The notes beneath the pieces were generated by a model, which was given only the letters and a program-made list of their open reading frames with translations, did no database searches and was not told the origin of the DNA. The position numbers and the translations under genes were made by a program. 17,904 nt of DNA from Gallionellaceae bacterium UBA6222 (GTDB lineage Bacteria; Pseudomonadota; Gammaproteobacteria; Burkholderiales; Gallionellaceae), in the NCBI GenBank assembly GCA_002421915.1, contig DISA01000056.1, forward strand, positions 25,253 to 43,156, in the 5' to 3' direction. Of the stretch, positions 1 through 7,055 are shown piece after piece; within the stretch, counting starts at the first letter, position 1; the number at the start of each line of letters is the position of its first letter.

Positions 1-673
1 GGGTGAGCTGGATGTCGCCGGTGCCAGGCGGCAGATCGACCACCAGATAGTCCAAGTTGTCCCATTTGGTCTGGTGCAGCAGCTGATCCAGCGCCTGCGT
101 TGCCATCGGGCCGCGCCAGATCATCGGCGTATCGGCATCGATGAGAAAGCCTATCGACATTACTTGCAGCCCATAGTTGGTCATCGGTTGCATGCTCTTG
201 CCGTCGGCGGAATCAGGGTTGCCGCTGATGCCCAGCATGGTCGGCTGCGACGGACCATAAACATCGGCATCCAGCACGCCGACGCGCGCGCCTTCGGCCG
301 CCAGCGCCAGTGCCAGATTGACTGCCGTGGTGGATTTCCCCACACCGCCCTTGCCACTCGCCACCGCAACGATGTTCTTCACACCCTCGACCAGCTTCAC
401 ACCGCGCTGCACCGCATGCGATATAACCTTGCTGGAAACATTCGCCTCGACCCGGCCGACACCCGGCAACGCGGACTTGAGGTGGTTTTCGACCAGGGTC
501 TTGATCTCGCCCCACACACTTTTCGCCGGATAGCCCAGCAAAATGTCGAGGGTCACGTCACTGCCATTGACCTTGACGTTCTTGACCGACTTGCCACTCA
601 CGAAATCTTTTTTCGTATTGGCATCGATCAGGTTTTTCAGGGCATTCTGTACGTCGGTTTCGGTAAAACTCAT
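1..673 (-). CDS. apbC: Iron-sulfur cluster carrier ATPase Mrp/ApbC (3' end off window)
   Basis: P-loop ATPase of the Mrp/Nbp35 family, which binds a labile [4Fe-4S] cluster and passes it to apo-proteins in the cytoplasm. The 224 visible residues hold an N-terminal MIP18/DUF59-like domain (about residues 5-80) and then the deviant Walker A motif GKGGVGKST at 107-115, the A-prime region VLDADVYGPSQP at 133-144, and the Walker B region VVDLPPGTGD at 211-220. The family is normally about 360 residues, so the C-terminal third, with the CxxC cluster ligands, lies beyond base 1. The start at 673 is chosen because a GGAG ribosome-binding site lies just upstream and the protein opens with the usual MIP18 helix. 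Identification is firm; the symbol apbC/mrp is interchangeable. Confidence 0.95.
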   Translation of the reverse strand, partial: MSFTETDVQNALKNLIDANTKKDFVSGKSVKNVKVNGSDVTLDILLGYPAKSVWGEIKTLVENHLKSALPGVGRVEANVSSKVISHAVQRGVKLVEGVKNIVAVASGKGGVGKSTTAVNLALALAAEGARVGVLDADVYGPSQPTMLGISGNPDSADGKSMQPMTNYGLQVMSIGFLIDADTPMIWRGPMATQALDQLLHQTKWDNLDYLVVDLPPGTGDIQLT

Positions 674-730
674 CGTGGACTCCGGTCTGATTGAATTGGG
701 GTTTTGGTTGGATTCGGGTTTGAGTGCGCA

Positions 731-760
731 ATTCTACTTTAGATAAGGGCATCACGTAAA
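731..760 (-). promoter_or_regulatory. Possible sigma70 promoter for mrp/apbC
   Basis: On the minus strand TTTACG (755-760) is followed after 18 bases by TAGAAT (731-736), about 60 bases upstream of the mrp start. The match is 4/6 and 5/6 to the sigma70 consensus. The rest of the 674-828 intergenic region holds no gene. Confidence 0.35.
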
Positions 761-794
761 AGCCACGGTATCCATTGCCGGCAAGCCCATGATT

Positions 795-800
795 TATACT
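795..800 (+). promoter_or_regulatory. Possible -10 element for the NlpC/P60 gene
   Basis: TATACT lies 28 bases before the start codon at 829. The upstream TTGCCG (775-780) is only 14 bases away, too close for a standard -35, so only the -10 is proposed. Confidence 0.3.
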
Positions 801-828
801 TCGGGCTCAAATATCCACAACGCGCACC

Positions 829-1284
829 ATGAAAATACCGACGCTGCTGTTGCTCACCGCGCTGGCCGCTTGCGGCAGCCCGCCGGCACGGCACGACAAC
901 GTATCCGACGAACGCATCAACGAACTGGTGATGTATGCGGTGAGTCTGGCCGATACCGCCTACCGTTACGGCGGCAACAGCGCCAGCACCGGATTTGATT
1001 GCAGCGGCTATGTGGGACACGTCTACGCGCATATACTCGACATCAGGCTGCCGCGCACCAGCAAGCAGATCAGCCGCGTCGGTGTACCGCTGCACCCCGG
1101 CGAATTGCGCCCCGGCGATCTGGTTTTCTACGATACCCTGCGCAGCCCATACTCGCATGTCGGCCTCTACATCGGGGAAGGAAAATTCGTCCATGCACCA
1201 AAGAGCGGCGACCGCGTCCGCGTGGAGCGCATGGAACTCAACTACTGGAAGTCGCGCTACAACGGCGCGCGCCGGGTGTATTGA
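829..1284 (+). CDS. NlpC/P60 family lipoprotein, cell-wall peptidase
   Basis: A small (151 aa) putative D,L-endopeptidase that would cut peptidoglycan stem peptides in the periplasm. The N-terminus is a short lipoprotein signal ending in the lipobox L-A-A-C, giving lipidated Cys15. The NlpC/P60 domain fills residues 30-151, with catalytic Cys58 in FDCSGYV, His110 in SHVGLYIG, and a third polar residue, His122, in FVHAP. All three are in the spacing typical of Spr/NlpC-type enzymes (MepS relatives). The start at 829 is the first ATG giving a signal peptide; no strong ribosome-binding site is visible. The gene stands alone between divergent mrp and convergent mltB. Family assignment is secure; the exact substrate bond is inferred. 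Confidence 0.92.
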   Translation: MKIPTLLLLTALAACGSPPARHDNVSDERINELVMYAVSLADTAYRYGGNSASTGFDCSGYVGHVYAHILDIRLPRTSKQISRVGVPLHPGELRPGDLVFYDTLRSPYSHVGLYIGEGKFVHAPKSGDRVRVERMELNYWKSRYNGARRVY

Positions 1285-1285
1285 A

Positions 1286-1312
1286 TGCAGGCCGGGTTCA
1301 ACCCGGCCTGCA
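1286..1312. terminator. Bidirectional hairpin between convergent genes
   Basis: A perfect inverted repeat with 13-bp arms (1286-1298 and 1300-1312) starts two bases after the NlpC/P60 stop and ends 22 bases before the mltB stop. It is GC-rich with a TTCAA loop region. There is no clear T-run on either side, so termination strength is uncertain, but the position between convergent genes fits a shared terminator. Confidence 0.6.
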
Positions 1313-1334
1313 ACATACCTCATGCACTCCGGGT

Positions 1335-2288
1335 TCAGCGCTGCCCGTCGCGCAGCGCCTGCGCCAGCTGATGTACCGACAATGCATAAAAACTGCTGAT
1401 GTTATAGCGCATGATGACATCGAAGTTTTCGAATACCAGCCAGTATTCCTTGTCATTCTCCAGCGTCAGATCCAACAACCATGCGGGAGGCAACACCCCG
1501 TCCGTTTTCGCCACCGGTGCGACACCGGCATCGTTGCGCCAGCCCATTAAAGGTCTCACCTCGGTCAGCGTGCCCAGTCGGCGCGTGTCGGCCGCATTGG
1601 CCAGTAGCGCCACCGGCTCGCCGCTACGCCAGCCGTAGTGCCTGAAATAATTCGCCACGCTGCCAATGGCATCCTCCGCTTCATGCAGGATATCCACGCG
1701 GCCATTGCCGTTGTAGTCAAGCGCATATTTGCGGAAGTTGCTCGGCATGAATTGCGGAATGCCGAGCGCGCCCGCATACGAGGAATTGATCTCCAGCAGA
1801 TTGAAATCCTGTTCGCGCGCCAGCAGCAGATAGTGTTCCAGCTCGGAGCGGAAATAGTCGGCGCGGCGCGGATAAGCGAAGGCCAGCGTGGTCAGCGCAT
1901 CCAGCGCACGGAAGCGGCCGGTGTTGCGCCCGTACAGGGTTTCCACACCGATGATGGCGATGATATATTCGGCCGGCACGCCAAACTCGCGTTGTGCCCG
2001 CGCCAGCACCGCCCCGTGTTTTTTCCAGAACTTGAGACCGCTCTCGATCCGCTCACGATTGACAAAATTTGCACGATATTCCGGCCAGGGCTTCAGTGTG
2101 GCCGGTTTGCTGATTGCCTCGATCACATCCGGCCGTTGCTCGGCACGGTGAAAGATCCGCACCAGCTCTGTGCGCCTGAATTGGTGTTGTGCCACCATCT
2201 CATCGATGAACGCGGGGATTCCGGGCAAGTCGGCGGCGTGGGCAGATAGGGCGAAAAACAGCAGTGACAACGGGAATAATATCTTCAT
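1335..2288 (-). CDS. mltB: Lytic murein transglycosylase B
   Basis: A 317-residue periplasmic enzyme that cleaves the MurNAc-GlcNAc bond of peptidoglycan, leaving 1,6-anhydro-muramic ends. A classic Sec signal peptide occupies residues 1-18 (ends A-H-A). The catalytic glutamate is Glu116 in IIGVETLYGRNTG, the MltB family signature. Also typical are FPRR/YPRR-like residues before the substrate groove, GALGIPQFMPSNF and DYNGNGRVDI. There is no lipobox Cys, so this is a soluble MltB-type protein rather than the lipoprotein seen in E. coli. No C-terminal peptidoglycan-binding domain is visible. It is convergent with the NlpC/P60 gene; both act on the cell wall, which may be coincidental. Confidence 0.95.
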   Translation of the reverse strand: MKILFPLSLLFFALSAHAADLPGIPAFIDEMVAQHQFRRTELVRIFHRAEQRPDVIEAISKPATLKPWPEYRANFVNRERIESGLKFWKKHGAVLARAQREFGVPAEYIIAIIGVETLYGRNTGRFRALDALTTLAFAYPRRADYFRSELEHYLLLAREQDFNLLEINSSYAGALGIPQFMPSNFRKYALDYNGNGRVDILHEAEDAIGSVANYFRHYGWRSGEPVALLANAADTRRLGTLTEVRPLMGWRNDAGVAPVAKTDGVLPPAWLLDLTLENDKEYWLVFENFDVIMRYNISSFYALSVHQLAQALRDGQR

Positions 2289-2304
2289 GGCGCGCGCATT
2301 TTAC

Positions 2305-2333
2305 TCGACAGCCCACCCGCTCACTGTTAAATT
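2305..2333 (+). promoter_or_regulatory. Possible sigma70 promoter for trxB
   Basis: TCGACA (2305-2310), a 17-base spacer and TAAATT (2328-2333) give 5/6 and 4/6 matches, 38 bases before the trxB start. No clear ribosome-binding site precedes the trxB ATG. Confidence 0.4.
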
Positions 2334-2370
2334 TCGGCATCGCCAATCCTCACAATCCCCTATCACAATC

Positions 2371-3327
2371 ATGGAAAAAACCGCACAACACCACCGCCTT
2401 GTCATCCTCGGCTCCGGGCCCGCCGGTTACACCGCCGCCGTGTACGCAGCCCGCGCCAACCTCAAACCGGTATTAATCACCGGCATGGCGCAAGGCGGGC
2501 AATTGATGACCACCACCGAAGTCGATAACTGGCCCGCGGACGTGAACGGCGTGCAAGGCCCGGAACTGATGCAACGTTTCCAGCAGCACGCCGAGCGATT
2601 CAACACTGAAATCATCTTCGACCATATCCACACCGCCAAACTGCAACAGAAACCATTTGCCTTGATCGGCGATGCGGGGACCTACACCTGCGACGCGCTC
2701 ATCATCTGCACCGGCGCCTCGGCGCAATATCTTGGCCTGCCGTCGGAGGAAGCCTTCATGGGCAAAGGCGTATCCGGCTGCGCCACCTGTGACGGGTTCT
2801 TCTATCGCAACAAACCGGTCGCTGTAATCGGCGGCGGCAACACGGCCGTGGAAGAAGCGCTGTATCTGGCCAACATTGCCAGCCATGTCACACTGGTGCA
2901 CCGCCGCGACACTTTCCGCGCCGAGAGCATTATGGTTGATCACCTGATGGAGAAGGTAAAGGAAGGCAAGATCACCCTGCAACTGCATCAGGTGCTGGAT
3001 GAAGTGCTGGGCGACGACAGCGGTGTCACCGGCGCGCGATTGAAGAACGTGCAAAACGGTGCGACACAGGAGATCAGTGTAGATGGCGTGTTCATCGCCA
3101 TCGGCCACAAGCCCAACACCGACATCTTCACCGGCCAACTGGAGATGGAAAACGGCTACCTCGTCACCCAGGGCGGCCGTAACGGCAACGCCACCCAGAC
3201 CAGCATTGCCGGCGTGTTCGCCGCAGGCGACGTACAGGATCACATCTACCGCCAGGCCTGCACCAGTGCGGCAACCGGTTGCATGGCGGCGCTGGATGCC
3301 GACAAATATCTGCAATCACAGGACTGA
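2371..3327 (+). CDS. trxB: Thioredoxin reductase (NADPH)
   Basis: A 318-residue FAD enzyme that reduces thioredoxin with NADPH in the cytoplasm. Visible motifs are the FAD-binding GSGPAGY at 14-20, the redox-active disulfide C137-A-T-C140 followed by DGFFYRN, the NADPH-binding GGGNTA at 154-159 with HRRD at 178, and the C-terminal FAD motif FAAGDVQDHIYRQA. Length and order match E. coli TrxB closely. The reading frame stays open upstream to base 2170, but the start at 2371 is preferred because the protein then begins a few residues before the FAD motif as in homologues. Its stop codon overlaps the next start (TGATG), so it is translationally coupled to the Smr gene. Confidence 0.97.
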   Translation: MEKTAQHHRLVILGSGPAGYTAAVYAARANLKPVLITGMAQGGQLMTTTEVDNWPADVNGVQGPELMQRFQQHAERFNTEIIFDHIHTAKLQQKPFALIGDAGTYTCDALIICTGASAQYLGLPSEEAFMGKGVSGCATCDGFFYRNKPVAVIGGGNTAVEEALYLANIASHVTLVHRRDTFRAESIMVDHLMEKVKEGKITLQLHQVLDEVLGDDSGVTGARLKNVQNGATQEISVDGVFIAIGHKPNTDIFTGQLEMENGYLVTQGGRNGNATQTSIAGVFAAGDVQDHIYRQACTSAATGCMAALDADKYLQSQD

Positions 3328-3848
3328 TGTCTGCCGGACCGGAACAGGATAATGCAGACTTGTTCCGGCAAGCTTTGGGAGATGTCACCCCACTTCCGCC
3401 CGGGGACCGCGCCCTTCTCGCACCGAAACCGCGCAGGTACGCATCACCCTCCCTTCCCTCTCCATCCATCCCGGACACATTAACCGACCACGGCGCGGGT
3501 GACACCGCGCTCACCGAATTCCTGTGCAACGGTCTAAACCGCACGACCCTGCGCAAACTGCGGCACGGCGCATGGCCGCCGCGGGACGTGCTCGATCTGC
3601 ACGGCCTAACCAACGACGAAGCCAGAAAATTACTGGTGGAATTCCTGCATCGGGCGACACAACGCGGGCTGCGCTGCGTCAACATCATTCACGGCAAGGG
3701 TTGGCGCAGCGAAGGCCGCGACGGGATCCTCAAGGTCCACACCCGCCACTGGCTGGCACAACATGCACAGGTACTGGCGTTCTGCGAAGCCCCGGCAAAT
3801 GCGGGAGGCAGCGGCGCGGTGTGGGTGCTGCTGAGGACGAAAATTTAG
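3327..3848 (+). CDS. Smr domain protein, SmrA/YdaL-like putative endonuclease
   Basis: A 173-residue protein with an unstructured, proline-rich N-terminal part (1-60) and a C-terminal Smr domain (about 85-170). Smr signatures present are DLHG at 90-93 with LTNDEAR, and the nucleic-acid-binding HGKG at 122-125 in INIIHGKGWRS-like context. The end AGGSGAVWVLL is typical of stand-alone Smr proteins. Members related to SmrA/YdaL have DNA nicking activity, and others of the family act on mRNA or ribosomes; the substrate here is not known. The ATG overlaps the trxB stop by one base, so expression depends on trxB. Its last four bases overlap the end of the convergent PII gene, leaving no room for a terminator. 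Confidence 0.88.
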   Translation: MSAGPEQDNADLFRQALGDVTPLPPGDRALLAPKPRRYASPSLPSPSIPDTLTDHGAGDTALTEFLCNGLNRTTLRKLRHGAWPPRDVLDLHGLTNDEARKLLVEFLHRATQRGLRCVNIIHGKGWRSEGRDGILKVHTRHWLAQHAQVLAFCEAPANAGGSGAVWVLLRTKI

Positions 3849-4183
3849 AGGGCCGACTCGTCCGTCTCGCCGGTGCGAATACGGATGACTTGCTCCACGG
3901 AGGTGATGAATATCTTGCCGTCACCAATCTTGCCGGTATGCGCGGCCTTGACGATGGCATCCACTGCGGTTTCCAGCATGGCCGTACTGACCACGATTTC
4001 GACTTTGATCTTGGGCAGAAAATCCACCACATATTCCGCGCCGCGATAAAGTTCGGTGTGCCCCTTCTGCCGTCCAAACCCTTTGACTTCAGTGACGGTC
4101 AGACCGCTGACCCCCAGATCGGAAAGCGCCTCGCGCACTTCGTCGAGCTTGAATGGTTTGATGATGGCTTCGATCTTCTTCAT
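3845..4183 (-). CDS. glnB: Nitrogen regulatory protein PII (GlnB/GlnK type)
   Basis: A 112-residue trimeric signal protein that senses ATP/ADP and 2-oxoglutarate and controls glutamine synthetase adenylylation, NtrB or AmtB. It has standard PII length and the T-loop signature YRGAEY ending in Tyr51, the residue uridylylated by GlnD. The second signature, TGKIGDGKIF (83-92), is also intact. The start at 4183 has a strong GGGGGAG ribosome-binding site. There is no amtB or glnA neighbour, so GlnB versus GlnK cannot be decided from context; the symbol is a best guess. It lies 62 bases downstream of fur, with a terminator and its own -10 in between. Confidence 0.95.
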   Translation of the reverse strand: MKKIEAIIKPFKLDEVREALSDLGVSGLTVTEVKGFGRQKGHTELYRGAEYVVDFLPKIKVEIVVSTAMLETAVDAIVKAAHTGKIGDGKIFITSVEQVIRIRTGETDESAL

Positions 4184-4212
4184 GGCGCTCCCCCTTAACG
4201 ATGTTGCGCGCA

Positions 4213-4218
4213 AGTATA
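4213..4218 (-). promoter_or_regulatory. Possible -10 element for the PII gene
   Basis: On the minus strand TATACT lies about 30 bases upstream of the PII start. The -35 position (TGTCCG, 17 bases away) matches poorly, so an activator or a weak basal promoter is possible. Confidence 0.3.
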
Positions 4219-4227
4219 GCCGAATAG

Positions 4228-4247
4228 GAAAAAGGCGGACACGCCTT
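4228..4247 (-). terminator. Rho-independent terminator of fur
   Basis: On the minus strand AAGGCG, the loop TGTC and CGCCTT are followed by a run of Ts (4229-4233 on the plus strand reads AAAAA). The hairpin arms are 4232-4237 and 4242-4247, and the first arm includes part of the fur stop codon. It insulates fur from the PII gene. Confidence 0.65.
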
Positions 4248-4671
4248 AAGCCTTGCTTTCGCGGCACGCCGGGTCGTTGCATTCACCGTACAACGTCAAC
4301 GCATGGTCGCTCAGGGTGAAGCCCAGTTGTGCCGCGATCACGCGCTGGCGTTCTTCGATGACCTTGTCATAGAACTCCTCCACCCGCCCGCAGCGAACGC
4401 AGACGATATGGTCGTGGTGCGGTCCCCGCTCCAGCTCGAACACCGTCTGCCCGCCGTCGAACTGGTGGCGTGTGACCAACCCTGCCGCCTCGAACTGGGC
4501 CAGCGCGCGATAGACAGTGGCCAGCCCGATCACTTCCCCGCTTTCACCCAATTGCCGGTAGATGGTCTCTGCCGTCATGTGCTTTTCACTGGCATTTTCG
4601 AGCAGGCTCAATATCTTGAGGCGCGGCGTGGTCACCTTGAGACCGACATTGCGCAGTTCTTCACTTTCCAT
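4246..4671 (-). CDS. fur: Ferric uptake regulator Fur
   Basis: A 141-residue Fe(II)-dependent repressor with an N-terminal winged helix (about 1-80), including TPRLKIL and the recognition helix region LATVYRALAQFE at 50-61. The C-terminal metal and dimer domain carries HHDHIVCVRCG at 85-95 and the second Cys pair C131/C136. This gives the CxxC and CxxxxC structural zinc site plus the regulatory His-rich site of Fur. An upstream in-frame ATG at 4698 would add nine residues, but 4671 is preferred because an AGAGGG ribosome-binding site lies at the right distance. Three Fur boxes lie 58-113 bases upstream in the divergent region, so autoregulation is likely although a clear fur promoter was not found. 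Confidence 0.96.
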   Translation of the reverse strand: MESEELRNVGLKVTTPRLKILSLLENASEKHMTAETIYRQLGESGEVIGLATVYRALAQFEAAGLVTRHQFDGGQTVFELERGPHHDHIVCVRCGRVEEFYDKVIEERQRVIAAQLGFTLSDHALTLYGECNDPACRESKA

Positions 4672-4723
4672 CTGATTTCCCTCTTCGTTTTTTCTCATGG
4701 TTGCAACTTTAACAAAAATACTT

Positions 4724-4753
4724 GCACATGAGAATTATTCTCATGTAGGATGA
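4724..4753 (+). promoter_or_regulatory. Fur-controlled promoter of the porin operon
   Basis: TTGCAC (4724-4729) and TAGGAT (4748-4753) with an 18-base spacer form a plausible sigma70 promoter about 90 bases before the porin start. Fur box 1 sits exactly in the spacer and box 2 begins at the -10, the classic geometry for Fe-Fur repression. Confidence 0.5.
4729..4747. promoter_or_regulatory. Fur box 1
   Basis: The palindrome CATGAGAATTATTCTCATG has 9-bp arms around one central base. Its core TGAGAAT-N-ATTCTCA matches the 7-1-7 Fur motif. It lies between divergent fur and the porin operon. Confidence 0.85.
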
Positions 4754-4767
4754 GAATCATTCTCACC
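4753..4767. promoter_or_regulatory. Fur box 2
   Basis: TGAGAATCATTCTCA is a perfect 7-1-7 inverted repeat. Its centre is 22 bases from that of box 1, about two helical turns. Confidence 0.85.
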
Positions 4768-4769
4768 TG

Positions 4770-4784
4770 CGAATCATTCTCATC
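4770..4784. promoter_or_regulatory. Fur box 3 (one mismatch)
   Basis: TGCGAATCATTCTCA repeats the core of box 2 with one arm mismatch. Its centre is 17 bases from box 2. The three boxes together could be filled by several Fur dimers. Confidence 0.7.
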
Positions 4785-4841
4785 ATAGAATATCAAACAA
4801 TTAAATTAAACAATATCAACAACATGAATAGGAGACTCACC

Positions 4842-6077
4842 ATGCAACACCGTATCATCTCCCTCCCCAAGAGTATCCTTGCCCTAACCGTTACAAGCAT
4901 CCTGATTACCCCTGCCCATGCCGAAACCGGCACCGAAGACCGTCTCAAGGCGTTGGAATTGCGTCTGAACAGCCTGGAAAGCGAGAACCGCGCACTGAAG
5001 GAGCAGGTAAAACAGACAGATCAAAAAGTGGAAGCCACCGGCGCCCAGATGGACAGGATGACCGGACAAGGCAGCTCCGCGAAATCGGCCACCTCGTTCG
5101 GCGGTTATGGCGAATTGCACCTGAACAAGCTGAAGAACCGCAAAGCGGGTGGAAACAACAAGGACGAACTGGACCTGCACCGCTTTGTGATCTTCATGGG
5201 ACATGAATTCAGCGAGCAGATCCGCTTTTTCTCGGAACTGGAAGTGGAACACGCGCTGACCAAGGACACCGCCGCCGGCAGCTCTGGCGTCGTGGCAGTG
5301 GAACAGGCTTATCTGGATTTCAGAGTGAGCGATGCGCTGTCGGTCAAGGCGGGCATGATGGTGATGCCCGTCGGCATCCTTAGCGAGACGCATGAACCGC
5401 CGACATTCTACGGCGTCGAGCGCAATCCGGTGGAAACCAACGTCATCCCCACCACCTGGCGCGAGGGCGGCGTCATGCTCAGCACGCGCTTGCACGACGG
5501 TCTCAGCCTTGACGCGGCTATCACCAGCGGACTCGCGGCGACCCCGGCCAGGAACTATGCGGTGCGCGACGGACGCCTGAACGCTGCCAGTGCAAAAGCG
5601 AAAGATCCGGCCTACACCGCCCGCCTGAAATGGAGCGGCTTGCCCGGTGTCGAAGTGGCGGGCACTGTGCAGTACCAGACGGACATTACCCAGAGTCTGG
5701 ATTCCACGGCAGGTGCGGCAAAGCTGTATGAAACACACGCGGTGTTGAACAGAGGCGCGCTCGGCTTGCGTGCGCTATATGCCGCTTGGAATCTGGACGG
5801 CAGCGGCCCGAAAGCCGCCGGTGCAGAAAGACAGAGCGGCTGGTATATCGAACCCTCCTGGAAATTCACCGGGCAATGGGGAATATTTGCCCGCCGCAGC
5901 AGTTGGGACAACCGTGCCGGCGATGCGGCAGACAGCCGCTACAGCCAGACTGATTTCGGCGTGAACTACTGGCCGCATCCCGACGTGGTGGTGAAGCTGG
6001 ATTACCAGAACCAGTCATCGCCAAACGGGCTGGATGAGTTTGACGGGTTCAACCTTGGTCTGGGTTACCAGTTCTGA
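4842..6077 (+). CDS. Outer-membrane porin, OprO/OprP-like, Fur-regulated
   Basis: A 411-residue predicted beta-barrel porin. The signal peptide spans residues 1-27 (ends A-H-A). A short coiled coil with heptad leucines follows (about 32-70, L-K-A-L-E-L-R-L), as in trimeric porins with a periplasmic coiled-coil stalk. The barrel begins at FGGYGELHLN (86-95) and ends with the outer-membrane signature Y-Q-F, aromatic residue last. The barrel pattern (alternating strands, VEQAYLDFRVSDALSVKAG) resembles the phosphate-selective porin family, but selectivity cannot be read from sequence. The start at 4842 is preferred over the in-frame ATG at 4824 because AGGAG lies seven bases before it. It is the first gene of an operon under three Fur boxes, so it is expected to rise under iron limitation. 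Confidence 0.88.
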   Translation: MQHRIISLPKSILALTVTSILITPAHAETGTEDRLKALELRLNSLESENRALKEQVKQTDQKVEATGAQMDRMTGQGSSAKSATSFGGYGELHLNKLKNRKAGGNNKDELDLHRFVIFMGHEFSEQIRFFSELEVEHALTKDTAAGSSGVVAVEQAYLDFRVSDALSVKAGMMVMPVGILSETHEPPTFYGVERNPVETNVIPTTWREGGVMLSTRLHDGLSLDAAITSGLAATPARNYAVRDGRLNAASAKAKDPAYTARLKWSGLPGVEVAGTVQYQTDITQSLDSTAGAAKLYETHAVLNRGALGLRALYAAWNLDGSGPKAAGAERQSGWYIEPSWKFTGQWGIFARRSSWDNRAGDAADSRYSQTDFGVNYWPHPDVVVKLDYQNQSSPNGLDEFDGFNLGLGYQF

Positions 6078-6078
6078 C

Positions 6079-6594
6079 ATGGCTTTCCTGCGGATACTGC
6101 TCCTGTTCGCACTGAGTGCTACAGCCTGGGCGGCCGATCAGGAAGCGGAGATCAGCCGCTTCCTGGGCGAGTCCTTCGTCCAGCCGCCGGCAGCGGAAAC
6201 ACTGTGGCTGATCGGCGATCTGCAACCCGCCGTGCGCGCCATCCTGGGACACGACTACCCCGCCGCGCGGATTCGTTACTGGCGCGTCGGACAACGCACG
6301 GCCTGGGTACTGGACGAGATCGGCAAGGAGATGCCAATCACCATCGGCATCGTGATCGGTAACGGCGCGGTGGAAAGCGTAAAGGTGCTGGTTTATCGCG
6401 AGAGCCGCGGCTGGGAAGTGAAGAGCCCGGCGTTCACCGCGCAGTTTTCCGGCGCAAAACTGACAACGGATCAGCAACTGGATCGCCACATCGACGGCAT
6501 CTCCGGTGCCACCCTGTCGGTGCGTGCGCTGGGGCGGCTGACGCGGCTTGCATTGCTGCTCGACCGTCATGTCACAACAGGAGACAAGCCGTGA
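6079..6594 (+). CDS. Exported FMN-binding (NqrC/RnfG-like) flavoprotein
   Basis: A 171-residue protein with a Sec signal peptide (1-19, ends A-W-A-A) and one FMN_bind domain. The hallmark is DGISGATLS at 139-147. In NqrC, RnfG and other extracytosolic members, ApbE links FMN through a phosphoester to the Thr of this S-G-A-T motif, here Thr145. The protein would act as a periplasmic one-domain electron carrier. It starts one base after the porin stop and its end overlaps the next gene (GTGA), so all three are co-translated. No apbE gene is in the window, so flavinylation would depend on an enzyme encoded elsewhere. The FMN domain call is firm; the redox partners are inferred from the operon. 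Confidence 0.88.
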   Translation: MAFLRILLLFALSATAWAADQEAEISRFLGESFVQPPAAETLWLIGDLQPAVRAILGHDYPAARIRYWRVGQRTAWVLDEIGKEMPITIGIVIGNGAVESVKVLVYRESRGWEVKSPAFTAQFSGAKLTTDQQLDRHIDGISGATLSVRALGRLTRLALLLDRHVTTGDKP

Positions 6595-7055
6595 GCGCGT
6601 GGGGCATGCATCTTGGGCCATCGGCGCGCAGACAGGTGCTGGCGGCCATCTGGCTCGTCATCCTGAGCGGCGCGGCGTGGATAGTGCTGGGCTGGTATCT
6701 GGATGCAAACGACTACACCGATCCGCTGCGCGTTTGGCGCCATCGCGTGCTGGTGTTGCACGGCGTGGCGGCGTATGCCCTGCTGTGGATCACCGGCCGC
6801 CTGTATGCGCTGCACCAGCAGGGCAACTGGCGCGCGCAGCGCAACCGCGCGAGCGGTCTGGCACTATCGGCGGCATTGTTGTTACTCGCAGGCAGCGGAC
6901 TGATGCTGTACTATCCGCCGCACGAAGACTGGCGCGACGCGTTCAGTTTATTCCATCAGATATCGGGCTTATTGCTGCTCTTGCTGCTGCCGCTGCATGT
7001 CTGGCTGGGCAAGAAAACCCGTTTGCTCAGAATCCATCCTCATAGCGCACGGTGA
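6591..7055 (+). CDS. Four-helix membrane cytochrome b-like protein
   Basis: A 154-residue integral membrane protein with four predicted helices (about 16-36, 52-73, 88-108 and 120-140). Histidines sit in or near the helices: H51 and H57 at helix 2, H122 and H136 in helix 4. This arrangement resembles small cytochrome b561/DUF4405-type heme b proteins, though which residues bind heme is not certain. It starts with GTG overlapping the stop of the FMN-binding gene, with AGGAG eight bases upstream. The context suggests it passes electrons from the quinone pool or cytoplasm to the periplasmic flavoprotein. Its final 29 bases overlap the 3' end of convergent nadE. Confidence 0.75.
   Translation: MSAWGMHLGPSARRQVLAAIWLVILSGAAWIVLGWYLDANDYTDPLRVWRHRVLVLHGVAAYALLWITGRLYALHQQGNWRAQRNRASGLALSAALLLLAGSGLMLYYPPHEDWRDAFSLFHQISGLLLLLLLPLHVWLGKKTRLLRIHPHSAR

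Noticed and set aside
4884..5738. A 284-codon open frame on the minus strand within the porin gene
   Set aside because: Shadow of the porin, whose signal peptide, coiled coil and terminal Phe are clear.
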